Shown piece by piece: positions 39,378 to 48,707 of a DNA stretch of 64,000 nt. Made by a program: the position numbers and the translations under genes. The stretch spans positions 1,144,501 to 1,208,500 of the forward strand of contig NZ_CP146986.1 of the NCBI RefSeq assembly GCF_037126175.1, given 5' to 3'. Positions within the stretch are counted from its first letter, which is position 1; every line of letters begins with the position of its first letter. Source of the DNA: Pseudomonas sp. RSB 5.4 (GTDB lineage Bacteria > Pseudomonadota > Gammaproteobacteria > Pseudomonadales > Pseudomonadaceae). The notes below the pieces were generated by a model. The model had not been told where the DNA came from. It saw only the letters and a program-made list of their open reading frames with translations, and searched no databases.

Positions 39378-40106
39378 GTGGCAGAAGAAAACGAAATCGA
39401 CCTGGACAATCCGGCAATCAAGGCCGCTATCGCGACTGCCGTTGAGGCCTCCGTATCTGGTCTGAAAACCAAGAACTCCGAATTGCTGGGCAAGCTGAAG
39501 GACACCACTACCAAGCTGTCGCAGTTCGAAACCCAATTCGAAGGCATCGACATCGACGCCGTCAAAGGCCTTCTCAGCCGGGCCGGCCAAGACGAAGAAA
39601 CCAAGCTGCTGACTGAGGGCAAGGTGGACGAGGTATTCAACCGCCGCACCGAGCGCCTGCGTGGCGAATACGACAAGCAGTTGAAGACCGTTACAGCGCG
39701 CGCCGAGAAGGCCGAGGCATTCGCCACCAAATTCCAGGGCAAAGTCTTGGGAGATTCGGTTCGCGGCGCAGCGCTGAAAGCCGGCGCGCTGCCGGAAGCA
39801 ACTGACGACATCATCCTGCGCGCCAAAGGCGTGTTCTCGCTGAACGAAGAGGGTGAAGCGGTCGCCGTTGATGAATCCGGCCAGGTCATCCTCGGCAAGG
39901 ACGGCAAGACCCCTCTGACTCCCCTCGAATGGGCGGAATCTCTGCGCGAAAGCGCACCTCATCTGTGGCCAAGGGCCTCAGGGACACAAGCCCCGGGCGG
40001 GGGTGGCGGCCAGGCTGCATTCAAGCGCTCCGAAATGACTGCCGAGCAAAAGCGTGACTACCAGCGCAAGCACGGCCAAACCGCATACCTGCAATTGCCC
40101 AAGTAA
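39378..40106 (+). CDS. Head scaffold-type protein
   Basis: 242 residues, GTG start at 39378. Acidic helical body with coiled coil (LKDTTTKLSQFETQFEGIDI, LRGEYDKQLKTVTARAEKAE) and a Gly-rich C-terminal linker (TQAPGGGGGQ) before a basic helix (TAEQKRDYQRKHGQ). The layout is that of phage scaffolding proteins, and it lies directly upstream of the major capsid gene. Confidence 0.82.
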   Translation: MAEENEIDLDNPAIKAAIATAVEASVSGLKTKNSELLGKLKDTTTKLSQFETQFEGIDIDAVKGLLSRAGQDEETKLLTEGKVDEVFNRRTERLRGEYDKQLKTVTARAEKAEAFATKFQGKVLGDSVRGAALKAGALPEATDDIILRAKGVFSLNEEGEAVAVDESGQVILGKDGKTPLTPLEWAESLRESAPHLWPRASGTQAPGGGGGQAAFKRSEMTAEQKRDYQRKHGQTAYLQLPK

Positions 40107-40118
40107 GGGGATTCACCC

Positions 40119-41081
40119 ATGGCAACGACTGTGAACAGCGACCTGATCATCTACAACGATGAGGCGCAAACCGCATACCTGGAGCGTGTCCAGGACAACC
40201 TCGATGTGTTCAACGCATCGTCCAATGGCGCGATCGTGCTCGATAACGAGCTGATCGAAGGCGACTTCCGCAAGCGCTCGTTCTACAAGATCGGCGGATC
40301 GCTGGAGCATCGCGATGTCAACTCCACCGGCAAGGTGACCGCGAAGAAGATCGGCGCGGGCGAAGCCGTTGGCGTCAAGGCGCCGTGGAAGTACGGCCCA
40401 TATCAGACCACCGAAGAGGCGTTCAAGCGCCGCGGTCGTCCGGTCGACGAGTTCTCCCAGATCATCGGCGCCGACGTTGCCGACGCCACGCTGGAAGGCT
40501 TCATCCAGTACGCCACTGCTGCGCTGCGCGCCTCGATCAGCTCCAACGCTGACATGATGGTTTCGGCCAACATCGAGACCGACGGCAAGAAGACCCTGAC
40601 CCGAGGCATGCGCAAGTTCGGCGACAAGTTCGGCCGTATCGCGCTGTGGGTCATGCACTCCAGTGCTTACTTCGACATTGTCGACGAGGCGATCGCGAAC
40701 AAGGTCTACGAAGAAGCCGGTGTCGTCATCTACGGCGGCCTGCCAGGCACTCTCGGCAAGCCGGTGCTGGTCACCGATACCGCGCCCGCAGATGTGATCT
40801 TCGGCCTGCTGCCAAACGCTGTTGTGATCACTGAGTCTCAGGCGCCCGGTTTCCGTTCGTATGCGGTGAACGATGAGGAGAACCTGGGTATCGGCTACCG
40901 AGCTGAAGGCACCGTCAACATCGACGTTCTCGGCTACAGCTGGAAGGAAGCCGCTGGTGGTGCGAATCCAACGCTTGCCGCCGTGGGTTCGGCTGCGAAC
41001 TGGGTCAAGCATTCCAACAGCAATAAGGTGACTGCTGGCGTGCTGATCACCCTGACCACCACGCCACCAGCCGGCGGCTGA
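40119..41081 (+). CDS. Major capsid protein
   Basis: 320 residues. HK97-like capsid features: long N-arm (NDEAQTAYLERVQDNLDVFN), EFSQIIGADVADATLEGFIQYA, IALWVMHSSAYFDIVDEAIA, VVIYGGLPGTLGKPVLVTDT, and a C-terminal GYSWKEAAGGANPTLAAVGS axial domain. Highly expressed-type codon use. No cleavage peptide is evident. Confidence 0.92.
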   Translation: MATTVNSDLIIYNDEAQTAYLERVQDNLDVFNASSNGAIVLDNELIEGDFRKRSFYKIGGSLEHRDVNSTGKVTAKKIGAGEAVGVKAPWKYGPYQTTEEAFKRRGRPVDEFSQIIGADVADATLEGFIQYATAALRASISSNADMMVSANIETDGKKTLTRGMRKFGDKFGRIALWVMHSSAYFDIVDEAIANKVYEEAGVVIYGGLPGTLGKPVLVTDTAPADVIFGLLPNAVVITESQAPGFRSYAVNDEENLGIGYRAEGTVNIDVLGYSWKEAAGGANPTLAAVGSAANWVKHSNSNKVTAGVLITLTTTPPAGG

Positions 41082-41126
41082 TACCGGCCCTGACAGCGGC
41101 CAGCGATGGCCGCTACGGAGAGTTTT

Positions 41127-41717
41127 ATGGAGCTGGTTTATTCCACTCAAAATTCGGACTTCGATCCGGAAAAACGGTACCGCAATCCGGCTCACTTTGA
41201 TCGGCCTGAAGCGGGTGTGACCCATGCGGTGGTGATTGGCGACTGGCCAAAGGTGGTCGACGCCTATGAGGCGCAGGGCGTCGAAGTCTCGATATTGAAG
41301 CCTTTGGTCAGCGAGTCGGTTAATTCGGATCGTGCCGACACCATCGCCAGCCTGGAGCAGGACAACGACATGCTTCGCGCCGAGCGCGACGGCATACTGC
41401 GACTGATCGAAGCCGCCGAGGGGCAATCCGAACTGGAACACCCGGGCGCCGGCGAAATACCAATCCGTTTGTTCGGTGCGCTGAAAGCCATTCATGAAGG
41501 TTTCGAAACCCTGACGGGTGAACGTGACAACCTGGCTGGCGAGGTTGAATCGCTCCGCGCTGAAGTCGAACGCCTCAAGGCAGCAGCGGAACCGGTCGAC
41601 AATGCCGAGAAGATCGCGAACCTCAAAGCGCAACTCGACGCCGCCAACGTGACGTATCGGGCGAATGCTTCGGTAGAATCGCTGGAAAAGGCGGTCTCTG
41701 AGCTTCCAAACGCATGA
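41127..41717 (+). CDS. Coiled-coil head-region protein
   Basis: 196 residues from ATG 41127 (GGAGAGTTTT upstream). The N-terminal part MELVYSTQNSDFDPEKRYRN is followed by two coiled-coil stretches (IASLEQDNDMLRAERDGILR; AGEVESLRAEVERLKAAAEP). Located between capsid and connector genes; may be a head decoration or assembly protein. No firm family. Confidence 0.65.
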   Translation: MELVYSTQNSDFDPEKRYRNPAHFDRPEAGVTHAVVIGDWPKVVDAYEAQGVEVSILKPLVSESVNSDRADTIASLEQDNDMLRAERDGILRLIEAAEGQSELEHPGAGEIPIRLFGALKAIHEGFETLTGERDNLAGEVESLRAEVERLKAAAEPVDNAEKIANLKAQLDAANVTYRANASVESLEKAVSELPNA

Positions 41718-41772
41718 TAATCCGGGTACGCATTCACTGGTGCCCGGCTCAAATAACACAGCGAGCTGATTC

Positions 41773-42276
41773 ATGACTCTCATCATCGAGGACGGTACCG
41801 GCAAGCCTGACGCCGAAAGCTACGCATCCGCCGAGGATCTTGCCATATACGCCGTGAAGTTCGGCGTGATCATCCCGGCGGAGATTTCAGCACAGGAAGC
41901 GCTGCTACGCCGGGCCGCGCTGGCAATGGACGGCATGACGTGGAAAGGGCGAAAGTCCAACAGCGAGCAGGCTCTGTCCTGGCCACGCCGCGGTGTCGAT
42001 CTGGATTACGAGATCAAGCCCGACCACTACCTGCCAGCGCGGATCCAGTACGGCCAGATGGCTTTGGCCGCCGAGATCCACACTGACGACGTCGACCCGA
42101 TCGAGAAGCGCAAAGGCGCGGTAACGCTGGAGCGTGTCGAGGGCGCGGTAACTCGCGAGTACGCGACGATCCCGAACACCAGCGGCCGACTGTTGCCAGC
42201 GGCGCCGGATCGCCCGAGCGCAACCCAGTTTGCTGACTATCTGCAGCGACGTGGGTTGTTCGCTGTAAGGTCGTGA
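41773..42276 (+). CDS. Head-tail connector (DnaT-like family)
   Basis: 167 residues. DGTGKPDAESYASAEDLAIY, QEALLRRAALAMDGMTWKGR, SWPRRGVDLDYEI and QYGQMALAAEI are marks of the phage DnaT-like putative connector family. Despite the family name it functions at the head-tail joint by synteny. Confidence 0.8.
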   Translation: MTLIIEDGTGKPDAESYASAEDLAIYAVKFGVIIPAEISAQEALLRRAALAMDGMTWKGRKSNSEQALSWPRRGVDLDYEIKPDHYLPARIQYGQMALAAEIHTDDVDPIEKRKGAVTLERVEGAVTREYATIPNTSGRLLPAAPDRPSATQFADYLQRRGLFAVRS

Positions 42277-42310
42277 GGTAGCGTAGATCCTTCATTTAAA
42301 TGGAGGTTTT

Positions 42311-42487
42311 ATGATTTTCAGTAATGACCAAAAAAATGCTTTTTGGGAAAAGGCTTACCTTGCTGCGATAGCAGGATTGTCGGCTCGACCGAATGTTTCC
42401 GAAAGCGATGTCGTCAATCGAGCAGTTGATACTGCCAATAAAGCTCTCGACGCTTATGTGACTCGGGCTGCTAGATTCACTGGTTAG
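42311..42487 (+). CDS. 58-residue hypothetical protein
   Basis: MIFSNDQKNAFWEKAYLAAI... ends in YVTRAARFTG. TGGAGGTTTT lies directly before ATG 42311. Single domain of about three helices, resembling other short head-region proteins. It sits between two connector genes. Confidence 0.7.
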   Translation: MIFSNDQKNAFWEKAYLAAIAGLSARPNVSESDVVNRAVDTANKALDAYVTRAARFTG

Positions 42488-42514
42488 ACGATTACCTCAT
42501 GATTTGGAGCCACC

Positions 42515-42883
42515 ATGGCCTTCTACGACGAAATGGCCGTGATGGCTCTGGAGATGATCACAGAGTTTGGCCAGCCCGTGACCATCAGCAAGACGGAGCC
42601 GGGCGAGTATGACCCGGAGAAGGGCGGCGAATCGCCAGGCACCACCATCGAGCAGACCGCCCAAGGCATCCTGCTCGACTTCACCGGTCAGGAATTCCAG
42701 AACAACAGCCTCATCAAGCAGGGCGACAAGAAATTGAAAATCGCTGCGCAAGGGTTGGAGTGGGTTCCGGACTTGCTGAACAAGGTGATCATTCAGGGGC
42801 GCACCTGGTCCATCGTGCCGCCGCTGAAAGAGGTCAACCCCGCCGGCACGCCGATCCTGTATGAGCTTCAGGTACGGTCATGA
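42515..42883 (+). CDS. Head-closure/neck protein
   Basis: 122 residues, beta-rich (ITEFGQPVTISKTEPGEYDP, IIQGRTWSIVPPLKEVNPAG). Gene order connector - this - gp10-like - terminator fits a head-closure protein. Coupled to the next gene (ATGA). Confidence 0.72.
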   Translation: MAFYDEMAVMALEMITEFGQPVTISKTEPGEYDPEKGGESPGTTIEQTAQGILLDFTGQEFQNNSLIKQGDKKLKIAAQGLEWVPDLLNKVIIQGRTWSIVPPLKEVNPAGTPILYELQVRS

Positions 42884-43533
42884 GCAAATACTCAGGCCTC
42901 AACGGCAGTTTCGCCGAGAACATCCGCCAGTTTGCCGAGCAGGCCCAGGCCGGGCTCGACGCCACCTTCCGCGAAATCGTGATCGAGATTGGAAGTAGCG
43001 TCATCCGGATGTCTCCGGTGGGCAACCCCGAGATCTGGGCCGCGAACGTGGCGCATCGCGCAACCAATACCCGCGCCGCCGATGACTACGATTTCAAGGT
43101 CGCCGTGCGCAACACCCTCATCAATCTCGATGAGAGCAATTTCACCAAGGCCGGGAAGCTCAAGCGCGGCGTGAAGTACGCCAAGCCGCTGACAAAGACC
43201 GAGCGCGACCAGAACTTCAGCGTGAATGGACTGGTTGCTGGCAAGGATTACGTCGGCGGCCGATTCCGCGGTAACTGGCAATTCTCGATTGGAACGCCGG
43301 CTGAAGGTGAGCTTGATCAGGTCGATCCGGCCGGCGGCGTCACGCTGGCGAAGCTCAGGCTTCAGGTCGAGCAGCTGACCATCGGGCAAACGGCGTACAT
43401 CGTGAACAACCTGCCATATGCGGTGCCGCTCGAGTACGGCCATTCTAAGCAGGCACCGGGCGGCATGGTGCGCATCACGCTCGCGCGGTTCCAGCAGATC
43501 GTCGACGAAGCCATCAGGAACAACCAGGTATGA
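42880..43533 (+). CDS. HK97 gp10-like tail-connector protein
   Basis: 217 residues. FREIVIEIGSSVIRMSPVGN and AYIVNNLPYAVPLEYGHSKQ APGGMVRITLARF are the gp10 family hallmarks (DTGxLRxS-like and YAxxxExG). Links head-completion to tail. The middle insertion (GLVAGKDYVGGRFRGNWQFS) is typical of Pseudomonas phages. Confidence 0.85.
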   Translation: MSKYSGLNGSFAENIRQFAEQAQAGLDATFREIVIEIGSSVIRMSPVGNPEIWAANVAHRATNTRAADDYDFKVAVRNTLINLDESNFTKAGKLKRGVKYAKPLTKTERDQNFSVNGLVAGKDYVGGRFRGNWQFSIGTPAEGELDQVDPAGGVTLAKLRLQVEQLTIGQTAYIVNNLPYAVPLEYGHSKQAPGGMVRITLARFQQIVDEAIRNNQV

Positions 43534-43946
43534 GCCACAACATCATCGCTTCGATCTTCGAGGCCAGACTGATCGCCTGGGCGAAGGCTTTGCCGACACC
43601 CCTAAAGGTTGTCGTCGAGAACGAGGCCTATGAACCCGGAAATAGTGTCACCTACCTGCGAGCTTTCACTCTGCCGGGCGACACCGCAAGCGGCACGCTC
43701 GGCGGCGATCACAAGCTCTTCACCGGTGTGTTTCAGGTCAGCATCGTGACACCAGCAGGGAAGTATCGCGGCGCGGCGGGCGCGCTGGCTGACCAGATCG
43801 CCGCGCTGTTTCCGCTGTACGAGCGAATCACGAAGAATTCGTTGACCGTGGTGACCATAACGCCGGTCGATCAGGGGCCAGGTATTCCAGGCGACACGAC
43901 CTTCACCGTACCGGTGTCGTTCATGTACCGAGCCGATACCAACTAA
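43530..43946 (+). CDS. Tail terminator-like protein (DUF4128)
   Basis: 138 residues: VVVENEAYEPGNSVTYLRAF, GVFQVSIVTPAGKYRGAAGA, LADQIAALFP, VSFMYRAD. This is the fold and order of DUF4128 tail-terminator proteins, which cap the tail tube. It overlaps gp10 by 4 nt and is followed by a terminator. Confidence 0.82.
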   Translation: MSHNIIASIFEARLIAWAKALPTPLKVVVENEAYEPGNSVTYLRAFTLPGDTASGTLGGDHKLFTGVFQVSIVTPAGKYRGAAGALADQIAALFPLYERITKNSLTVVTITPVDQGPGIPGDTTFTVPVSFMYRADTN

Positions 43947-43968
43947 TCCGCCCATTGGGCAAACCCAG

Positions 43969-43992
43969 AACCCGCCATTGAGCGGGTTTTGT
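43969..43992 (+). terminator. Weak terminator before the tail-tube gene
   Basis: AACCCGC / GCGGGTT stem followed by TTGTC. Short T-tract; may only reduce readthrough. Confidence 0.6.
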
Positions 43993-44017
43993 CATTTCTG
44001 AAAGAGAGGAAAACCCC

Positions 44018-44674
44018 ATGGCCGGCATTCAAATGCCCAACGGCGCAACGTTCGAAATTGCTTCCGCCTATGGCGCTGCAATCCCATTCACTGCCCTGAC
44101 CAATGCCAACCCGGCAGTGGCGACCGCTGCAGCGCACGGACTGGCCGAGGGCGACATCATCGCCCTCAGCTCTGGCTGGACCCGCCTGGACGGCCGCGCC
44201 GTGCAAGTCGGCGAGATTGCCAGCGGCACCTTTGCGCTCGATGGCGTGAACACCACGAACATTCAGCAGTATCCGGCCGGCTCGGGCGTCGGTGCCACCC
44301 GCGAGGTGACGACCTTCACCGAGATCTCGAAAATCACCGAGCTCGGCTCGAGCGGCGGCGACCAGCAGTTTCTGACGTTCGGCTTCCTGGCTGACGATGA
44401 CGACCGCCAGATGCCGACCACCAAGAATCCGATCACCCTGACCATCACGGTCGCCGACGATCCGTCGCAGCCCTATGTCGATGTCTGCGAGGCCGCGGAC
44501 GACGACAAACAGGCCCGCGTTCTGCGCCTGAACCTGCCGGGCGGCAGCCGGATCATCTACAACGGCTACGTCTCGATCACTTCGACCCCGACCATGTCGC
44601 GCAACAACCTGATGACCCGCGTTATCAGCATCGCGCTGACCGGCCGCCCAACCCGTTACAGCGCCTCGGCGTAA
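44018..44674 (+). CDS. Major tail tube protein
   Basis: 218 residues. N-terminal half MAGIQMPNGATFEIASAYGA with VATAAAHGLAEGDIIALSSG, then tube-domain strands (QFLTFGFLADDDDRQMPTTK, DPSQPYVDVCEAADDDKQAR, GYVSITSTPTMSRNNLMTRV). Strong ribosome site (GAGAGGAAAACCCC). Followed by the tail chaperones as usual. Confidence 0.88.
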   Translation: MAGIQMPNGATFEIASAYGAAIPFTALTNANPAVATAAAHGLAEGDIIALSSGWTRLDGRAVQVGEIASGTFALDGVNTTNIQQYPAGSGVGATREVTTFTEISKITELGSSGGDQQFLTFGFLADDDDRQMPTTKNPITLTITVADDPSQPYVDVCEAADDDKQARVLRLNLPGGSRIIYNGYVSITSTPTMSRNNLMTRVISIALTGRPTRYSASA

Positions 44675-44683
44675 GGAAGGCAC

Positions 44684-45064
44684 ATGGCAAAGTTCACACT
44701 CGCCCGGAATCCAACCTTCAGGTACGTCGTCATGCTGCCAACGGTCGGTGGCGATCCGGTTAGCGTCGAGTTCGAGTTCAAGTATCGCGACCGCACCGAA
44801 CTGGCTGGCCTCTACGCAGAGTGGGGTGAGCGTCACGAGGCGCTCAAGGAGAAAGCGGAAGAGACCGGCATTGAGCAGTTCACGGCTTTGCTGATTGATC
44901 TGCAGGTCGAGCAGCTGAAGGCGATTGTCGCCGGCTGGGATATTGCCGAAGAGTTCGCCGACGAAAACCTGCGCATCCTGGTCAAATCAATCGCCGCCAC
45001 GCCGGGCGCGGTGCTGGCCGCTTATTCCGATGCCTTCAGCAACGCACGCTTGGGAAACTCCTAA
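44684..45064 (+). CDS. Tail assembly chaperone (G-like)
   Basis: 126 residues. FTLARNPTFRYVVMLPTVGG, VEFEFKYRDRTELAGLYAEW and WDIAEEFADENLRILVKSIA match the phage tail-assembly-chaperone family. The 3' end carries the GGGAAAC slip site (45052-45058), so a fraction of ribosomes make the longer GT form. The normal product ends at TAA 45062-45064. Confidence 0.9.
   Translation: MAKFTLARNPTFRYVVMLPTVGGDPVSVEFEFKYRDRTELAGLYAEWGERHEALKEKAEETGIEQFTALLIDLQVEQLKAIVAGWDIAEEFADENLRILVKSIAATPGAVLAAYSDAFSNARLGNS
45052..45058 (+). promoter_or_regulatory. -1 programmed frameshift site GGGAAAC
   Basis: Zero-frame reading TTG GGA AAC; slipping back one base gives GGG AAA then CTC CTA AGC, opening the downstream frame. 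Same heptamer class as the lambda G/GT site (GGGAAAG), two codons before the G stop. Confidence 0.9.
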
Positions 45065-45377
45065 GCGTCTCCCGCAAGCTGTACGAGCCGGGGCCGTCAG
45101 CCGAATCGCTGGCGGCCTTCGGCCTTTCTCTTCGTGACATACCCGATGAGATCTGTGAGGTCTGGCCTGATGTCTGGCAGGCCTTCAAGGTCTTCGAGGC
45201 TATGGGCACCCAGTGGCGTACAGGCGCGTGCGGCGCTACCGGACTCGATTACACGTCAATTCGCCATGTTGCCGGCTTTCTCGGCCTTACCCGCTCGGAG
45301 GTCGCCGACGTCTTTCCAGACATCCGCGTCATGGAAGCCGAAGCCCTGCGGGTGATGGCGGAACAGAGGGACAGTAA
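45058..45377 (+). CDS. T part of the GT tail chaperone (DUF1799-like), frameshift product
   Basis: The frame from CTC 45058 reads LLSVSRKLYEPGPSAESLAA... WPDVWQAFKVFEAMGTQWRT... IRVMEAEALRVMAEQRDSK and stops at TAA 45375-45377, one base before the tape-measure ATG. No start codon with a ribosome site is present, so it is made as the C-terminal extension of the G-like protein. GT binds tape measure during tail assembly. Confidence 0.87.
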
Positions 45378-48300
45378 ATGAGCACCACCTTCGCGTCCCT
45401 CGGTATCGAGGTGAACTCCTCGTCGGCATCCAAGGCGGCTGACGATCTCGACAAGCTGGTCGATTCGGCGGTCGATGCTGAAAAAGCGATTGATGATCTC
45501 GGCAAGTCGGGCGAAGGCCTGGCCAACACTGGCAAGAAGATCAGTCAGGCCGAGAATGAGGCTGCTCAGGGTATCGACAAGGCCACAGGCGCCAAAGAGC
45601 GCCAGGTCGATGCCAGCCGCAAGGCAGGCGCCAGTGCGGCCAGTGAAATCGCGATCATCAGCCAGCTCGACAAGGCGATGTCCGGCAACATCGGCAGCAT
45701 GGAGCAACTGATCCAGGCTGAAGGTTTGCTGGAGCGCGCTCGCAGGGGCGGTCTCGTCACCATTGAGCAGCAGGAGGCGTACCAGGATCGGCTCGGAAAA
45801 TCCTTCGATAAGATCGAGAAAGCTGAAACCAAGGAGGTGGCTCAGAAGCAACGGCTGATCGAGGCTGAAAACCGCCGGATCGAAGCGCTGAAACGGACTG
45901 TAAATGGCATTGATCCGGTCACGGACAAGCTGGCCAAGCTTGAGGCTCGTGAGCGGGCTCTCAACGAACTGCACAAGATCGGTGAGTATGATGCTGTTCG
46001 CTACAACGAAGCATTGGCAAAAATTGGAAAGGAGCGCTCCGGTCTCACCGCGACAGAAACTGCATTCGACAAGCTGAAGCTCGGCACCCGCCAGGCGCAA
46101 GAAAACGTGATGCAGCTGACCAATGCTCTGCAGTCTGGGGATTGGGGGAGTGGTGCACGGGCTGTTGCTCAGCTCGGCGCCGGTGCGGGGGCGTCTGCCA
46201 AGAGCCTTGCCGCGGCGCTGATTCCCGCCGGCTTGCTGGCCGGTGTCCTCGGCGCGCTGGGTTATGCCTACTTCGACGCACAGAAGCGGGCCCGCGAGTT
46301 CAACGTCGCCATCAACGGCGGATCGAACGATGCTGGTCAGAGCATTGCCAGCCTCAAGGTGATGGCCGATACCGCCGGGGCGATCACTGAGAACTTTGCA
46401 GGCGCTCGCGAGGCGGTGATTGCACTGGCTTCCGGTGCCGCTACCAGCGGCGTCCAAATGCAGAACTTGGCTCAGGCCGCCGCAGCAATAGGTGAAGTGA
46501 CCGGGAAGGGCGCTGGAGATATCGCCAAGTCGCTCGCGAATGCCGGTGGCACCGCCACAGAAGCAGCGGAGAAGATCAGCGACCAGTATGGGCTGCTCAC
46601 CTACGAGCAGTACCAGACGATCAAGGCGATTGATGATCAGGGAGACCATCAGCGAGCGCTGGACACCCTGAGTGAAGATCTCAATCAGTCGGCCCAGGAG
46701 CGCTTGAAGAACTACCGCGAATCGCTATCCGATATCGAACGGGATTGGGATCGAGTGAAGGTGGCCATCAAGGGCGCCTACGCTGAAGTCCGGTCAGAGA
46801 TTTTCCCTGACTTGGCAAAGCAGATCGAGATCACCCAGCGCGTGCTGGATACTCGGAAAGGGGGCGGGGTCACAGGTGCGATATCGAATGGGCTGAGCTC
46901 ACTCAATTCCTTTCTGGGGCTAAACGGCGGCGAGAACGACGACTCGACGCCGGCACTGGAGGCCAAGCTTGTAGGATTGAAGGCGCGCTTATCAGCGAGC
47001 GAAAGCAACACTGCCGCGACCGGCGAAGCGACTCGGGCGAACAAGGAATTGATCGCTGTCCAGAAGGATCTGGACAAACAGATGGACAACCTGAACCCGC
47101 TCGCAAAGCGTCAGGAGGCGTACAAGAAGCTCGATGACCAGTTCACCAAGCTCTATCAGAACGCTGACAAGACCAGCCAGAAGTCGCCACTGCTTGATGG
47201 CGTGAATTTCGATGGAAAGAAATTCTCTGGTGGTGCCTACGACAAGCTGCGCAAGGCGATTGACGACCAAAACAAGGATGCCAAGGCAGGCGCTGGCAGC
47301 GTCGATCTATCCGGGTTCAATGACTCGAAAAACGCGCTCAATGCCGTGCTTGCCGAGTACAAAAATGCTCAAAAGGAGTTGGAGGCTTCGCAGAAGGCTG
47401 GGCTGATCTCGCAGGCTGACTACCTGCAAGCGCGTGAAGCCATGATCGGCAACGAGCGCGACGAGGTCACTGCTGCGTATGAGGCTGAGATCACCGCACT
47501 GGAAGCGGCGAAGAGCAAAGCCGGCACATCGGCCGCACAGCGCATCCAGCTTGACCAGAAAATCGCCGACGCCCGGGCCGCCGTGGTCAAGGTGCAGCAG
47601 GATGCTGACACCGAACTGAGCGTGCTGGCGAAGAACGAGGAGGGCCGGCTGAAGAAACAGACTGAGGCCGTCAACACCTACAGCAGCGCGCTGCAGCAAC
47701 AAGTCAAAACTCTGCGTGAGCAGGGTCAGCGTGCGGCGGCGGGCATCGGCCTCGGCGATCGTCAGCGTGATCTGATGAGCCAGCAGAACGGCATCGACGA
47801 TCGCTTCAATCAGCAGAAGCTGGATCTGGCGAACCAGTACGGCGATGGCTCGCGCGGCATGAGCCTCGACGAGTACACGCAGAAGCTGGCGGCACTGAAG
47901 GCCACTCAGCAGGATCTGCACGATACGGTTCAAGCCAACTACGACGAGATGACGGCAGCCCAGGGCGACTGGAGTGCCGGAGCCTCGTCGGCATGGCAGA
48001 ACTATCTGGAGTCCGCACAGAATGCGGCGGGACAGACGAAAAGCCTGCTCACCAATGCATTCAGCTCGGCAGAGGACGCTTTAGCCAGTTTCGCCATCAA
48101 CGGCAAATTCTCGTTTTCTGACTTCACCAAATCGGTGTTGGCGGATATGGCGAAGATCGCCACTCGACAGGCTACTTCTCAAGGACTCAGCGCTCTGTTC
48201 GGTATTACTGCATCAGCAGCTGGCTCCTACTTCGGTGGCGGCGGCGGGAATGGATTGGCCGCTGGATCTGCCGGTGCCGTGTCTTCAGATCTCGGAGCAT

Positions 48301-48707
48301 CGCAGGCCGGCTACACAGGGTTTGATCTCTCCGGATATCGGGCTGCTGGCGGGCCTGTTGCGCCGAACTCTCTGTACGAAGTCAACGAACTGGGGCCGGA
48401 GCTCTACAACGAGGGCGGCCGGTCGTTCCTGATGACCGGTGCCAACGGCGGCAGCGTCACGCCGTTGACCACCGGCGGCGGGCCTGCTCTGGCCGCAATG
48501 TCCGGCGGTGGCGGCAACACGTACAACTTTCCGGTAGCGGTCTCGGTGCAGACTTCTGGGAGCGACGGGGCAGGTGTTTCGCAAGAGACAACCAACCAAC
48601 TTGGCAAGAGCATCCAGCAGGCTGCGAAAACCGAAGCGGAAACTGCGATTGCCCGAGCGCTGCAGCCGGGCGGTTCGATCTGGCGCCTGACAAATGGGAG
48701 GGCCTGA
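45378..48707 (+). CDS. Tail tape measure protein
   Basis: 1109 residues. Long coiled coils (about 20-230 and 560-870), a hydrophobic centre (LAAALIPAGLLAGVLGALGY, about 280-300), and the lambda gpH-like C-terminal domain (FSSAEDALASFAINGKFSFS DFTKSVLADM; Gly-rich AAGSYFGGGGGNGLAAGS; ELGPELYNEGGRSFLMTGAN). Its length suggests a tail of roughly 160 nm at about 1.5 angstrom per residue. The stop overlaps the gpM start (ATGG/TGATGG). Confidence 0.95.
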   Translation: MSTTFASLGIEVNSSSASKAADDLDKLVDSAVDAEKAIDDLGKSGEGLANTGKKISQAENEAAQGIDKATGAKERQVDASRKAGASAASEIAIISQLDKAMSGNIGSMEQLIQAEGLLERARRGGLVTIEQQEAYQDRLGKSFDKIEKAETKEVAQKQRLIEAENRRIEALKRTVNGIDPVTDKLAKLEARERALNELHKIGEYDAVRYNEALAKIGKERSGLTATETAFDKLKLGTRQAQENVMQLTNALQSGDWGSGARAVAQLGAGAGASAKSLAAALIPAGLLAGVLGALGYAYFDAQKRAREFNVAINGGSNDAGQSIASLKVMADTAGAITENFAGAREAVIALASGAATSGVQMQNLAQAAAAIGEVTGKGAGDIAKSLANAGGTATEAAEKISDQYGLLTYEQYQTIKAIDDQGDHQRALDTLSEDLNQSAQERLKNYRESLSDIERDWDRVKVAIKGAYAEVRSEIFPDLAKQIEITQRVLDTRKGGGVTGAISNGLSSLNSFLGLNGGENDDSTPALEAKLVGLKARLSASESNTAATGEATRANKELIAVQKDLDKQMDNLNPLAKRQEAYKKLDDQFTKLYQNADKTSQKSPLLDGVNFDGKKFSGGAYDKLRKAIDDQNKDAKAGAGSVDLSGFNDSKNALNAVLAEYKNAQKELEASQKAGLISQADYLQAREAMIGNERDEVTAAYEAEITALEAAKSKAGTSAAQRIQLDQKIADARAAVVKVQQDADTELSVLAKNEEGRLKKQTEAVNTYSSALQQQVKTLREQGQRAAAGIGLGDRQRDLMSQQNGIDDRFNQQKLDLANQYGDGSRGMSLDEYTQKLAALKATQQDLHDTVQANYDEMTAAQGDWSAGASSAWQNYLESAQNAAGQTKSLLTNAFSSAEDALASFAINGKFSFSDFTKSVLADMAKIATRQATSQGLSALFGITASAAGSYFGGGGGNGLAAGSAGAVSSDLGASQAGYTGFDLSGYRAAGGPVAPNSLYEVNELGPELYNEGGRSFLMTGANGGSVTPLTTGGGPALAAMSGGGGNTYNFPVAVSVQTSGSDGAGVSQETTNQLGKSIQQAAKTEAETAIARALQPGGSIWRLTNGRA

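Noticed and set aside
40113..41804. 563-residue minus-strand frame over capsid genes
   Set aside because: Antisense to the scaffold/capsid operon with strong family matches; codon third-position pattern belongs to the plus strand.
45249..46649. 466-residue minus-strand frame
   Set aside because: Shadow of the tape measure gene.
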